64,000 nt of DNA from CAZSLO01 sp964608025 (GCA_964608025.1 CAZSLO010000019.1:1-64000), one strand, 5' to 3'; counted from the stretch's first letter, positions 45,455 to 55,238 are shown. Numbers and translations: made by a program. The notes: generated by a model from the sequence alone, not told the origin.

Positions 45455-45479
45455 ATCAAAACAAAGACTAAGTTTTGAT
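45455..45479. repeat. Second inverted repeat before the von Willebrand-like gene
   Basis: ATCAAAAC (45455-45462) pairs with GTTTTGAT (45472-45479) around a 9-base loop. It adjoins the 16-bp palindrome. It could be a second operator or a weak terminator for the acetamidase gene. Confidence 0.4.
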
Positions 45480-45532
45480 TGACTATTGTTCGGGTTAATA
45501 ACTAAGGTTTGGTTATAACGGGAGGGGTGAAG

Positions 45533-47704
45533 ATGCTTAGAGTTAGATTTTTAACCGCGTTGATAATGGTGTTTTTGTTTACTGCAGGAGTCCATTTGGT
45601 ATTTGGGGAAAATGCCTTTGCTGACTCAAAGTATTCTCGTCCGATATCTATGATCGTGATTGATGGCGCATCGGCCCGGTCTTCGGGAACAACAGCAGAT
45701 TTGGCTAGCTCGTTTATAGGGCTACTTTCTACGCTTCAAAGCGACGATCTTTTTATGCTTATGAACACTGATACTTCAGATCAAATTGTAGGTCCATTTA
45801 AGCCTTCGGATCCGGAGTTCAACCAGTCGCGGGCAGATTTTGACGCTGCCCTTAGGTGGCCTGTAGCGGTGAATGCCGACGATTTAGCTACATCAATGGT
45901 ACAGATACAGGCTTCTATGATAGAAGAGAGGGCAGAAGCAGGCTCAGAGATATACATCCTGCTAGGAGATTCATCAGAAACCGATTTCAACCGATTATCT
46001 ACTACCCTTGAACCTCTTATCGGCCGCATGGCTGAAAGTGGATGGATACTCAATGGGGTTAGTTTGCCTAATTCGTCAGGTCCAACAACCGAGTTCCTGG
46101 AATCTGTTTCGTCAGCATCGGGGGGCAAGAATTTTGGACTGGAAACATTTGAAGACCTCGCGACTGTAGCGGGCTCAATTTTGGAACAGAAAGCTCGTGG
46201 TTCCCTTATGGAACTTGGTAGCCGACCTCTTTCTAAGAACCAGTTGATGAGTTCAGTTGTAAGCGTTGCTCCTGGAACTAGTGAAACAACGATATTCATG
46301 TTTAGAGATAAGTCAGAAGGATCGTTCCAGCTCAGTGACCCCTCAGGGTTCGATATTTCTGCAGGACGTTCTTTTTACAGTGTTAAAGAGGTCCCCAACG
46401 CGGTTATCTGGGAAGTTCAGGATCCTGAACCTGGTAATTGGAAAGTCGATGTAAGAGGGATCGAAGGTAAGATATCGGCATGGGATTATTCTTCTAATAA
46501 CTACAGATTGGTTTTGGAAACTGCAAGTGCATTGCCGTTGGACCAAACTATGGCTATGGCAGCATATGTCGTAGAGAATGATCGCCCTGTAAAGCTTGAA
46601 AATGTACGGCTTGTAGCTAATATAGAAGGCCCGGAAGGCTCTAAAATAAAAATCCAGATGACTGATGATGGATCAGGTGGAGACGGAATCCCGGGTGATG
46701 GTGTATATACGATGCTTGTTCCGCCACTGAGTACTGTTGGTGATTACAAGGTCGAACTTGAGTTGACTTGGCTCAACTTCAACCATCGATTATCTTCATA
46801 CACAAATTTCAGAACGGAAATTTATCCAAGCTTGTCTGTCGAAAGGTTTGAAGGCGCTATAGGGAACATAATATCTGGGGAAAGAACTCAGATAGCTAGG
46901 GTAAAGGTGCACATTGATGGTGAACCATATGGTATATCTTCAAGCGATCTGGTCCCGATAATCAATTCTACGAATGGTTCGAGTGCTGAAATTGAGATAG
47001 TGCCTAACCGACTGTTCGGAGAAGGACCGGCTTGGGAATATGATGTATATATCACTGTCTCAAATGAGGGTAAGTATTCTTTGGCCATGCAACTTTCAGG
47101 CGAGTACGCTGGGAGTAATTTCTCCAACATGACTGAAGTGCTTGTTTTGAGTTCTCTGGCACCTGAGACAGTTTCACAGAATGTCTCAGAACAAATAGTT
47201 CAGTCTCCTCCAGTTGCCGCTCCTGCTATTTCGCAACGACCGCAAACGATTGTTCCTGCCGCATCCCGATCTGAAGCACCGGTAACTACAACATCTTTTT
47301 GGACAGCCGCTTGGGCTATTGTTGCGATTGTATTAGCAGGTGCTGGAATTGCTATCTATTTCTCGTTGCAAACACGGCCATATGGATACATCTACAGCGA
47401 TGATGAAAAACCACTAGTCGATTTTGCTGAGGTGAAACGAAATCCCCTTATCGAACTTTTCCGAAGAAGCTATGTTAGTGGAAAAGAGCTAGGAATACCG
47501 GGTCTCGAAGGTATCATGTTTAGGTTTGTTGGAGGTAGCGTACGGTTACGTACCCAAGGTGAACATTCCACTGTTAGGGTTAACAACCAGCCTTTGGTAG
47601 ATCAGGCTACGATTGATAATAGAACCTGGATCGGTTCCCGTGGGAAACTTTACACATTCCTGATGTCTCCTCCCGTGGCCAACGAAGGTATTAGTGGCGA
47701 ATGA
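45533..47704 (+). CDS. Secreted/membrane von Willebrand-like protein with C-terminal FHA-like segment
   Basis: A 723-residue protein. It has a signal peptide (about residues 1-30, ending NAFADS), a von Willebrand factor A-like domain (about 35-240) that lacks a clear DxSxS metal site, a DDGSGGDGIPGDGVYT motif (near residue 390) typical of extracellular beta-sandwich domains, a Pro-rich stretch, one transmembrane helix (about 598-618), and a cytoplasmic tail resembling an FHA domain (VGGSVRLRTQGEHSTVRVNN). This suggests an extracellular sensor with an internal phosphothreonine-binding-like domain. Function is unknown. ATG with GGAGGGG five bases upstream is preferred over the upstream TTG. Confidence 0.7.
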   Translation: MLRVRFLTALIMVFLFTAGVHLVFGENAFADSKYSRPISMIVIDGASARSSGTTADLASSFIGLLSTLQSDDLFMLMNTDTSDQIVGPFKPSDPEFNQSRADFDAALRWPVAVNADDLATSMVQIQASMIEERAEAGSEIYILLGDSSETDFNRLSTTLEPLIGRMAESGWILNGVSLPNSSGPTTEFLESVSSASGGKNFGLETFEDLATVAGSILEQKARGSLMELGSRPLSKNQLMSSVVSVAPGTSETTIFMFRDKSEGSFQLSDPSGFDISAGRSFYSVKEVPNAVIWEVQDPEPGNWKVDVRGIEGKISAWDYSSNNYRLVLETASALPLDQTMAMAAYVVENDRPVKLENVRLVANIEGPEGSKIKIQMTDDGSGGDGIPGDGVYTMLVPPLSTVGDYKVELELTWLNFNHRLSSYTNFRTEIYPSLSVERFEGAIGNIISGERTQIARVKVHIDGEPYGISSSDLVPIINSTNGSSAEIEIVPNRLFGEGPAWEYDVYITVSNEGKYSLAMQLSGEYAGSNFSNMTEVLVLSSLAPETVSQNVSEQIVQSPPVAAPAISQRPQTIVPAASRSEAPVTTTSFWTAAWAIVAIVLAGAGIAIYFSLQTRPYGYIYSDDEKPLVDFAEVKRNPLIELFRRSYVSGKELGIPGLEGIMFRFVGGSVRLRTQGEHSTVRVNNQPLVDQATIDNRTWIGSRGKLYTFLMSPPVANEGISGE

Positions 47705-47731
47705 TCAGGGTGGTTTTTAGAAATTAGGATG

Positions 47732-47770
47732 AAAGAAATCCGGCCCGTTTCCAACGGGCCGGATTTCTTT
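47732..47770. terminator. Bidirectional intrinsic terminator
   Basis: A perfect 18-bp stem (47732-47749 with 47753-47770) closes a 3-base loop; its core is CCGGCCCG. A-rich and T-rich flanks serve both strands. It ends the von Willebrand-like gene and the converging cyclophilin gene. Confidence 0.92.
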
Positions 47771-47790
47771 TACTGAAGTATATTTACAGG

Positions 47791-48555
47791 CTATTCTTCG
47801 TTAATGGTGATTGTTTTGATGACGTCACCGGGGGTGGTTGCTGAACCCGGATCCCTGATAGAGATACTTTCAACAACTTCCATACCTTCTATGATTCTGC
47901 CGAAGACTGTATGGCAAGATACGCCCCTTTGAGAGCAGTCTTTCGCAATTCCGTCAGCATCATAACCGTCAAGGAATGGTGTTGGTACGAACGTAATGAA
48001 GAACTGACTACCATTGGTTGCAGTTCCACCAGCGTTCGCCATCGAAACTGAACCAGGTGTGTCATGCCTCCGCAACGGACTGGGTTCGTTGGCAAAAGTG
48101 TATCCTGGGCCTCCACTTCCGGTTCCTGTCGGGTCGCCTGTTTGTGCCATGAACCCTTCAATAACTCTATGGAATGTTACCCCGTCATAGTACCCATCCC
48201 TAGACAAGAAAACGAAACTATTGACTGTGGTTGGGGATTCCTTGGGGTAGAGTTCCATCTTGAACTCACCGCCTTTAGCCAGTGTAATTGTTGCAGTGTA
48301 GTTCTTTTCGGGATCAATGGTCATAGGTGGTGGTGCGTCATATTGTTTCAAGGCAGGCTCCTCAGGTGTAGGGATTGGTGTGCGTCTGATAGTTGGAGAA
48401 CCAGATGGTTTAGCGACAGCAGTCTGTTCTACAGCAGTGCTGGCTATTCCTGTTGTACTGTCTGCGTCTTCGTTACTGGAGCCACAGGCAGCTAGGGAAA
48501 TCAGAAATATAATTGAGATCAGTGGTGCGAGCAATTTATTGGAGATTAACATCAT
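47791..48555 (-). CDS. Cyclophilin-type peptidylprolyl isomerase lipoprotein
   Basis: A 254-residue exported lipoprotein. The lipobox is LAAC (Cys24), followed by a Ser/Thr-rich linker and a cyclophilin domain from about residue 84. Core motifs are FHRVIEGFMAQTGDP, GSVSMANAG and GSQFFITF. A short insert DADGIAKDCSQRGVSC before HTVFGRI holds two Cys that may form a disulfide outside the cell. It assists folding of exported proteins. ATG start; an ATG one codon later is also possible. Confidence 0.92.
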   Translation of the reverse strand: MMLISNKLLAPLISIIFLISLAACGSSNEDADSTTGIASTAVEQTAVAKPSGSPTIRRTPIPTPEEPALKQYDAPPPMTIDPEKNYTATITLAKGGEFKMELYPKESPTTVNSFVFLSRDGYYDGVTFHRVIEGFMAQTGDPTGTGSGGPGYTFANEPSPLRRHDTPGSVSMANAGGTATNGSQFFITFVPTPFLDGYDADGIAKDCSQRGVSCHTVFGRIIEGMEVVESISIRDPGSATTPGDVIKTITINEE

Positions 48556-48793
48556 ATTTGTTGATACAACCTACCTTTCTTGAGTCAGTAACCAACAACT
48601 ACCAGGTTCTATATTTGTAGGGTTGATTCGTGTACAAGCAAGCCACATTCTACAACCAAAGAGATTAAGTGTGCCAGCGAGTGTTAAAGGACGATGCTCT
48701 CGTGGCAAGAGAAATAATTGAAGAGCCATTAATGAAAAAATGTAACAAGAGTGTGTAGGTTAAGTTGTCATTTATAGAGCTAGACAAAGCTAT

Positions 48794-51163
48794 CTATATG
48801 CCAAGAGCAGCAAAACTAGCTGCCATAATACTTTTTGAATCGATTTCATATTCCCGATATAGATCATCCGGATTGCCTGATTGTCCGTAGCGGGTGACAC
48901 CTAGTGGAAATGTGGGAACCTGAAGTGCTGCACCCAGCCATGCAAGTGTATGTGGATGGCCGTCCACTACAGTTACTATAGGTACGCGGCGCTCTGTTTC
49001 TCCAATTACACCTGGTAGAAAATCTTTTCTGCCTGGAGTAGCACGTACTGCAGATTGGACAGTTTCTTGGTACATGCCATATAGAGGACCAGGGCCAGTT
49101 ACATTGATCACATTGGCATAGATTCCCTCTTCTAGGAGATCATGGCTAGCTTGAATGGCTTCCGGTACTACTGCCCCTGATGCGAAGATATGCACGGCAT
49201 TAGAATCTGGATCGTAACCTCTATGTTTGCTGCGATCTATCAGTCGATATGCTCCTTCTATGACCTGCATCCGTAAAGTTTCGCGATCAGTTGGGTCATT
49301 GGGTGCAGTAAAGAGACCCTGATCTGCAGTTTTAGTTGTAAGTCTTAAGTATGTGGATTCTTTTCTTAAACGTATGTTTTCTAGTGCTGAAAGGATTATC
49401 CATTCGAGTTCTTGTCCGAAACAAGGCTCATAGAAAGCTAAGTCTGGTAACTCAACACCTATAGAAGGTGTCACTGCAGATTGATGTGATCCTCCTTCGG
49501 GTCCGAGTGTTATACCAGAAGGTGTTCCGACCATAATGAACCTGCCCCCCGCGTACACGCTGTAGAGAAGTGCATCCAATCCACGTCTCACGAAAGGATC
49601 GTAAAGGGTACCTATCGGAAAGAGTGTCTCTCCAGTCATTTCATGAGTCAGTCCAAATTGGCCAAGAGCCATAAAAAGGTTGTTTTCTGAAATACCTAGC
49701 TCAATATGTTGGCCTTGTAGAGATTCTTCCCATTGTATTGCACCGCGGTCCTGGTCTTCTGGGTAGGTTTCTCGTTCTCGCTTGGTCCAAACTCCTGCTT
49801 TGTTGATCCATCCTCCGAGGTTAGTAGAACTAGCTACATCTGGACTGACGGTGACTACTCGTTCATGAAGGCTATCGCTGCTCCTCGACAACTCGGTGAG
49901 TACAAGTCCGAATATTTGTTGGGTGGACATCTGTCCATTGTATGAACGTCCAAATTCCGACGGCACTTCAATTTCTGAGTGAGCCTCTATTCCATTCTTT
50001 TCTAGTTGAAGCTGGAACCCCCTATCGAGACAAATTCGTCCGGCAGGCGTTTCTGAATTAAGTCTCGAAAAGACTTCATCTGGTGAGATTCCCAGGTTTT
50101 CTCGAAGTTGTTCCATTTGCTTGGGATTCAACGTAGCAGAGTGATTTTGGGGATGGCCGATGGTTGGTAATTTCCATCCCTTAAGTGTATATACGAAAAG
50201 GACGTTGGGTCCGTGGTCGAGCTCGACCTCATCAAAAGCGCGTCTCAATTCACTAAAATCATGTCCTCCAAGATCATTAAAAATATCAACTAGTTCATTG
50301 TCATCCCACTGGCCTAAGAAGGCAGTGAGTTTTTCTGGGCTATCGCTTGCTCGAGGTAGCCATTCCCTTAGTGTTGTACCGTCTACCCTTAGAAGACGCT
50401 GATATAGATCATTAGACATGTCATCGATTGACTTCCGGAATAGTTCTCCATCTGGTTGAGAAAAAGCGGAATGGAGTTTATGTCCATATTTGGCTTCAAT
50501 CACTTTCCAACCGTTCGCCTCAAACATCTCTCTCCATACCTTGACACGTATACCAGGGATGATTCTATCTAGGCTCTGGCGATTCAGATCCACGACCCAT
50601 AGTACATTCTTGAGATCCATTAGAGAGGGATCAGCGATTGATTCCCAAACCACGCCTTCATCAAGTTCAGCATCACCGACGAGACTTATGAAACGCCGAT
50701 CTGCTCCACTACTTGGATCCAGATGGTCACGGACATACTCCTCTGCAAGCCACGCGAAGTTAGGTGCTACTGCACCAAGGCCCACAGAACCTGTTGAGAA
50801 ATCAACCCCATCGGGGTCCTTGGTCCTGCTAGGGTATGCTTGGAGGCCGTGAAGACCACGTAAGGCCTTAAGATACTCGACATCTAGATTACCTAATAGA
50901 TATTGAATTGCGTGATAAACAGGGGAGGCGTGCGGTTTGACGGAGATGCGGTCGCCTGACCTCATGTACTCGAAGAAAAGGTAGGTCATAACACTGACCA
51001 CAGATGCGCTTGAGGCTTGGTGACCACCAATTTTCAAGCCTGTGGGGTTGGGTCGTTCGTTATTAGCGTAGTCGACCATGTGGCAGGCTAGCCACAATAC
51101 TTTATTCTGGATCTCTTCAAGTATGGCGTTTCGGTCACCGTTTGTTTCTGAGGATGGACTCAA
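48794..51163 (-). CDS. Thiamine-diphosphate-dependent E1-like enzyme (AceE/transketolase family)
   Basis: A 789-residue homodimeric-type E1 relative, shorter than E. coli AceE (887). The thiamine motif region is VGDAELDEGVVWES with DLNRQSL about 30 residues later, and pyrimidine-domain motifs follow in the second half (HIELGISENNLFMALG). Such enzymes decarboxylate 2-oxo acids or transfer ketols. No E2 or E3 genes lie nearby, so the acceptor is unknown. TTG start with GGAG seven bases upstream. It is not a canonical transketolase; the AceE-like order of motifs is closer. Confidence 0.82.
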   Translation of the reverse strand: MSPSSETNGDRNAILEEIQNKVLWLACHMVDYANNERPNPTGLKIGGHQASSASVVSVMTYLFFEYMRSGDRISVKPHASPVYHAIQYLLGNLDVEYLKALRGLHGLQAYPSRTKDPDGVDFSTGSVGLGAVAPNFAWLAEEYVRDHLDPSSGADRRFISLVGDAELDEGVVWESIADPSLMDLKNVLWVVDLNRQSLDRIIPGIRVKVWREMFEANGWKVIEAKYGHKLHSAFSQPDGELFRKSIDDMSNDLYQRLLRVDGTTLREWLPRASDSPEKLTAFLGQWDDNELVDIFNDLGGHDFSELRRAFDEVELDHGPNVLFVYTLKGWKLPTIGHPQNHSATLNPKQMEQLRENLGISPDEVFSRLNSETPAGRICLDRGFQLQLEKNGIEAHSEIEVPSEFGRSYNGQMSTQQIFGLVLTELSRSSDSLHERVVTVSPDVASSTNLGGWINKAGVWTKRERETYPEDQDRGAIQWEESLQGQHIELGISENNLFMALGQFGLTHEMTGETLFPIGTLYDPFVRRGLDALLYSVYAGGRFIMVGTPSGITLGPEGGSHQSAVTPSIGVELPDLAFYEPCFGQELEWIILSALENIRLRKESTYLRLTTKTADQGLFTAPNDPTDRETLRMQVIEGAYRLIDRSKHRGYDPDSNAVHIFASGAVVPEAIQASHDLLEEGIYANVINVTGPGPLYGMYQETVQSAVRATPGRKDFLPGVIGETERRVPIVTVVDGHPHTLAWLGAALQVPTFPLGVTRYGQSGNPDDLYREYEIDSKSIMAASFAALGI

Positions 51164-51309
51164 ATATTATCTCCAGATGGCGACAGATATGATGGTTTGT
51201 TAATAGCTGGATAATTTTCAGAGTAAAATATCAGAATAATAGGATCCATTTCCGAGCATATACAGATTTGTTTGTGTTGGAAAATCTTGGTAAGCCGAAG
51301 TAATCAAAT

Positions 51310-52095
51310 TTAATTAATTTCAAGGTATTCCGTAGCCCATTTTAGGCCCTCTACGGTAGTGGTTAGTGGTCGGTATTCACATCCAATCCATCCGTCATAG
51401 CCCATTAATTCTAATGCTTCAAAGAGCATAGGGTAGTTGATTTCACCCGTCCCAGGTTCGTTTCTTCCCGGATTGTCTGCAATTTGAATGTGATCAATGT
51501 TACTTAGGTTAGCGTTTATTGTGTTTGTCAGGTCACCTTCCATTATTTGCATATGGTAAATGTCATATTGGAGCCATATATTACTTGATGCTACCTCTTT
51601 AATTATCGATAAGGCTTGCGTGGAGTAGTTTAGATAGAATCCAGGGATGTCTCGTGTGTTAATCGGCTCGATAAGGAGTTTAATATTTGCTTGGTCAAGG
51701 GCGGCAGCAGCAAATTTGAGATTTGAAACAAGTGTATAACGGGAATTCTCTGGGTCTGCATCTTTAGGAGGGATTCCCGCCAGGCAATTGATTCTTGGGC
51801 AATGTAGTTTTGTTGCGTAATCTATAGCAAGTCCAACCCCGTCTTGGAATTCTCCCATCCGGTTAGGATCGGTAGCTATCCCCCTGTCACCCGCATCCCA
51901 ATCACCTGCTGGAAGATTATGTAACACTTGTTTAAGTCCGTACATATCAAGTAGGTCTGATATTTCTTGAGCTGAATAGTCGTAAGGGAACATGAATTCC
52001 ACGGCATTGAAGCCAGCTTTAGATGCTTCCTCGAATCGATCTAGGAATTCGACTTCGTTGAACATCATGCTTAGGTTTGCGGCTAATTTAGGCAT
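51310..52095 (-). CDS. Hydroxypyruvate isomerase family protein
   Basis: A 261-residue TIM-barrel isomerase. Catalytic Glu143 (LLIEPINTRD) and Glu240 (GCEYRP) match E. coli Hyi, with Asp178 and His202 as metal ligands. Hyi interconverts hydroxypyruvate and tartronate semialdehyde in glyoxylate and sugar-acid catabolism. It precedes the E1-like gene and follows the VOC gene on the same strand. Start is ATG with GAGGA five bases upstream. Related proteins can act on other keto-sugars. Confidence 0.9.
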   Translation of the reverse strand: MPKLAANLSMMFNEVEFLDRFEEASKAGFNAVEFMFPYDYSAQEISDLLDMYGLKQVLHNLPAGDWDAGDRGIATDPNRMGEFQDGVGLAIDYATKLHCPRINCLAGIPPKDADPENSRYTLVSNLKFAAAALDQANIKLLIEPINTRDIPGFYLNYSTQALSIIKEVASSNIWLQYDIYHMQIMEGDLTNTINANLSNIDHIQIADNPGRNEPGTGEINYPMLFEALELMGYDGWIGCEYRPLTTTVEGLKWATEYLEIN

Positions 52096-52125
52096 TATTG
52101 TCCTCGGTGCGCCATTTTAGATTCG

Positions 52126-52569
52126 TTAGCTATGCTCTATCAATTCGACCCAGTTTCCCTCAGGATCTTTTATATAGCAGATACCTACTTTACTTCCATC
52201 TTCAGCAGTTTTGAATATTGGATCTGTGACAAAATGGATGCCTTTCCTGTCGAGCTTCTTGTGGAGCGTTGTCAAGTCATTGACATTGAAACAAATATGA
52301 GAGGCACCCAGTTGGTTTCTTTCTAAGTGTCCTTTTGGACTAGGAGGATCAATGTAATGAACCAATTCAAGCATGTGATCGTTACCAGATTTTCCAACGA
52401 AGACTAGTTTTCGGCGTGCCCCGGGAAACCCGGTATGGTCTCCTGTAGGAGGTGCCACGCTGTCTACTTCTCGAATAACAGAAAGACCGAGTTCATCACG
52501 ATAAAATGTAACCATCAAGTCAATATCTGCGACAACTAATCCAGAGTGGTTAAATCCTGTAACCATCAT
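52126..52569 (-). CDS. VOC family (glyoxalase/bleomycin-resistance-like) protein
   Basis: A 147-residue vicinal-oxygen-chelate protein with paired beta-alpha-beta-beta-beta units. Metal-ligand candidates are His8 (FNHSGLVV), Glu in MLELVHY and in WVELIEHS. Substrates include glyoxal derivatives or extradiol compounds; unknown here. It lies upstream of the hydroxypyruvate isomerase gene on the same strand, so it may act in the same sugar-acid route. Two ATG codons lie at 52569 and 52566. Confidence 0.88.
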   Translation of the reverse strand: MMVTGFNHSGLVVADIDLMVTFYRDELGLSVIREVDSVAPPTGDHTGFPGARRKLVFVGKSGNDHMLELVHYIDPPSPKGHLERNQLGASHICFNVNDLTTLHKKLDRKGIHFVTDPIFKTAEDGSKVGICYIKDPEGNWVELIEHS

Positions 52570-52795
52570 TTACCTCGTTATGGAGTAGAGCACCGTCGGA
52601 GTTTATTGCAAGGTTGTAGAGGGCGCAAGGGATCATACACCAAGAAATTGGCTCTGATATTTGATATATATAAAATCCTGCAAAAAAATGATGACCTGGA
52701 CTTTTGGTTCCAAAAATTATCGTCGCACTGGGAATTGATCCTGAGACCAGGTGGACGTTGCAAACCCAGATGCTGCTGTGTACCCTCTATGTAAC

Positions 52796-53041
52796 ATGGA
52801 ATTACAGAGAATAATAGATTCCCCATTCTCATGGGCAGCAGTTGGTTTCTTGATAGGAATTGCACTTGGAGTTACGACCACATCAGTTTGGCTAATTGCG
52901 ATTGGCCTTGGAGGCTCTCTCCTTTACATGAAATTCCATGGTCCTGCCCAGCATAAAACTGAAGGCATGCTATTTGCCGCGGGACCATGTTATATGATGT
53001 TTTGGGTGCTTGGATTTATAGTACGCGGCTTGGTTTTTTAA
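52796..53041 (+). CDS. Small two-helix membrane protein at the head of the lut operon
   Basis: An 81-residue protein with two hydrophobic helices (about residues 13-44 and 56-79). Start uncertain: the ATG at 52796 lacks a ribosome site, and a GTG at 52751 would add 15 residues. The lutA start follows 16 bases after its stop, so it is probably cotranscribed. Function unknown; a membrane anchor or transporter partner for lactate use is only a guess. Confidence 0.6.
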   Translation: MELQRIIDSPFSWAAVGFLIGIALGVTTTSVWLIAIGLGGSLLYMKFHGPAQHKTEGMLFAAGPCYMMFWVLGFIVRGLVF

Positions 53042-53057
53042 AGCACTCATAATTCCA

Positions 53058-53795
53058 GTGAATGCCTCTCTTTTCGTCACCTGCGTTGTAGATCAATTTT
53101 ATCCTGAGGTTGGTGAAAGTACGGTCCGTGTTCTTCGAAGACTTGGAGTGACTGTAGATTTCCCACAAAGCCAGACTTGCTGTGGTCAACCAGCCTATAA
53201 CTCTGGCTTCCTATCAGATGCGAAGCCGCTAGCACATAATTTCCTAGAGACGTTTGAAAATGCCGATGCTATCGTGATTCCTTCCGGATCATGCGCTGCC
53301 ATGATCAGGGTATTTTACCCCGATCTTTTTGACGATGAGCCGAAGATTGCCTCTCGGATGCGTGAATTGTCTGCCAAGACATTTGAATTTACAGAATACT
53401 TAGTGGATCACCTAGGAGTTTCGGAGATCCCTGGTTCAGGCAACGCATCATCTACATTGTCTGTTACTTACCATGAGGGTTGTCATCTTCGGCGTGAACT
53501 CGGGGTCACCACTCAACCCAGAAAACTGATCCGCGCATTGGATAGTGTTGACCTTCTCGAAATGGGACAGGCTGATGTATGTTGTGGATTTGGTGGCATG
53601 TTTTCTGTTAAGTATCCAGATATATCAGCGGGGATGCTTTCCGACAAGATTCGTAATATAGATGAATCTGGAGCCAATGCGGTAGTGTCTTGCGATAGTA
53701 CCTGTCTTATGCAAATTTCTGGGGGGCTTGAACAAACTGGAATGAATACTAGGGCGATTCATATCGCGCAGATTTTGGATGAGGCAATGCAGTAA
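53058..53795 (+). CDS. lutA: L-lactate utilisation protein LutA
   Basis: A 245-residue iron-sulfur protein with two CCG domains: first QTCCGQPAYN with upstream Cys9, then YHEGCHLRR and CCGFGG. It acts with LutB and LutC in NAD-independent L-lactate oxidation to pyruvate. GTG start without a strong ribosome site. lutB begins immediately after its stop, which supports tight coupling. Confidence 0.93.
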   Translation: MNASLFVTCVVDQFYPEVGESTVRVLRRLGVTVDFPQSQTCCGQPAYNSGFLSDAKPLAHNFLETFENADAIVIPSGSCAAMIRVFYPDLFDDEPKIASRMRELSAKTFEFTEYLVDHLGVSEIPGSGNASSTLSVTYHEGCHLRRELGVTTQPRKLIRALDSVDLLEMGQADVCCGFGGMFSVKYPDISAGMLSDKIRNIDESGANAVVSCDSTCLMQISGGLEQTGMNTRAIHIAQILDEAMQ

Positions 53796-55238
53796 ATGGA
53801 ACCTCGTACCAAAGATTTCAAACAAGAGGCCGCCAAGGCCTTGGCAGATGCGACTATCCAGAAGAACATGCAAAATTTGTATGGAGGTTTTTTCAAAGCA
53901 CGTGAGCGTGCTGCGGATGAAACACCGGGTTGGGAGGCGATGCAGGATAGAGCCCGTGAGATAAAGGCTCATACGATAGAACACCTTGACTACTATCTCG
54001 ATAAAGCATCAAGGAATGTAGAGAAGTCAGGAGGAACCGTATTCTTCGCCACAAATGCAGAAGATGCAACAAGGTATGTTCTGGATCTTGCTATTTCACG
54101 CGGTGTTAAGACCATTATAAAAAGCAAGTCGATGATATCTGAAGAGATGGGTCTCAACGAGAAACTTGAAGAGGCAGGAATGGAGCCCGTTGAGACCGAT
54201 CTGGGAGAATATCTAATCCAACTCCGTGACGAGACTCCATATCACATCATCGCCCCGGCGATACATCTTTCTAAGGATCAGGTATCTGATCTGTTACATG
54301 AGAAACTAGGAGGACCTCGATACGATCGTGCAGAGGATCTTACAAGATTGGCTCGCGACCATCTGAGAACTAAGTTTATCGAAGCAGATATGGGTATAAC
54401 AGGAGCCAACTTCCTAGTTGCTGACACAGGATCACTTGTGCTCGTCACCAATGAAGGGAACGGCCGTATGTGCACATCTATGCCGAAAATTCATGTAGCG
54501 ATCATGGGCATGGAAAAGGTTGTTCCGGCGTTGGAAGATATGGGTATTTTTTTGAGACTTCTTATCAGGTCCGCGACAGGCCAACGTCTATCTAGTTATG
54601 TGACCATGGTGAATGGGCCTAGAAATGATGATGACTTAGACGGTCCAGAGGAATTCCACCTCATAATAGTTGATAATGGTCGCTCCAAGATACTTGCGGA
54701 TCCTGCGATGCGAGAGGCCCTTTATTGCATACGCTGCGGTGCCTGCCTAAATGCATGCCCGGTATATCGTAAGGTGGGGGGACACTCGTATGGTTGGGTA
54801 TATTCTGGACCTATTGGGGCGGTAATTTCCCCGATGTTAACTAGTGTGCCCGAAGCCAAGGATTTGCCTTATGCGTCAAGCTTATGTGGTGCATGTCGGG
54901 AATCCTGTCCTGTAAAGATAGATTTGCCTCGTCTTCTAATACATTTGCGTAGCGATCTTGCTGAAGGAGGACCTCATTCAGGGAAAAGGAGTAGGTTCAG
55001 TTCCGAGTTTGTGATGGTAAAGGCTTGGCGGCTCTTGGTGAGCCGGCCATGGACCTTACGTTTGGGAAATCGTTTAGCTAGACTCTTTCAATTTCCCCTA
55101 GCCAAGGATGGTAAATTGAGGAAACTTCCCCCCCCTATATCTGGTTGGACTAGGTATAGGACTTTTCCTATGGTAACTACCCGTTTGTTCCGGGACAGAT
55201 GGATTCGTGGTATTCAGGATAAAACATCCCATGAGTGA
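53796..55238 (+). CDS. lutB: L-lactate utilisation protein LutB
   Basis: A 480-residue iron-sulfur flavin-associated subunit. Residues about 60-300 form the LUD domain (MGITGANFLVADTGSLVLVTNEGNG). Two ferredoxin-type clusters follow: Cys311, Cys314, Cys317, Cys321 and Cys364, Cys367, Cys371. Its ATG directly follows the lutA stop, and its stop overlaps lutC by 8 bases. The complex passes electrons from L-lactate to the respiratory chain. Confidence 0.95.
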   Translation: MEPRTKDFKQEAAKALADATIQKNMQNLYGGFFKARERAADETPGWEAMQDRAREIKAHTIEHLDYYLDKASRNVEKSGGTVFFATNAEDATRYVLDLAISRGVKTIIKSKSMISEEMGLNEKLEEAGMEPVETDLGEYLIQLRDETPYHIIAPAIHLSKDQVSDLLHEKLGGPRYDRAEDLTRLARDHLRTKFIEADMGITGANFLVADTGSLVLVTNEGNGRMCTSMPKIHVAIMGMEKVVPALEDMGIFLRLLIRSATGQRLSSYVTMVNGPRNDDDLDGPEEFHLIIVDNGRSKILADPAMREALYCIRCGACLNACPVYRKVGGHSYGWVYSGPIGAVISPMLTSVPEAKDLPYASSLCGACRESCPVKIDLPRLLIHLRSDLAEGGPHSGKRSRFSSEFVMVKAWRLLVSRPWTLRLGNRLARLFQFPLAKDGKLRKLPPPISGWTRYRTFPMVTTRLFRDRWIRGIQDKTSHE

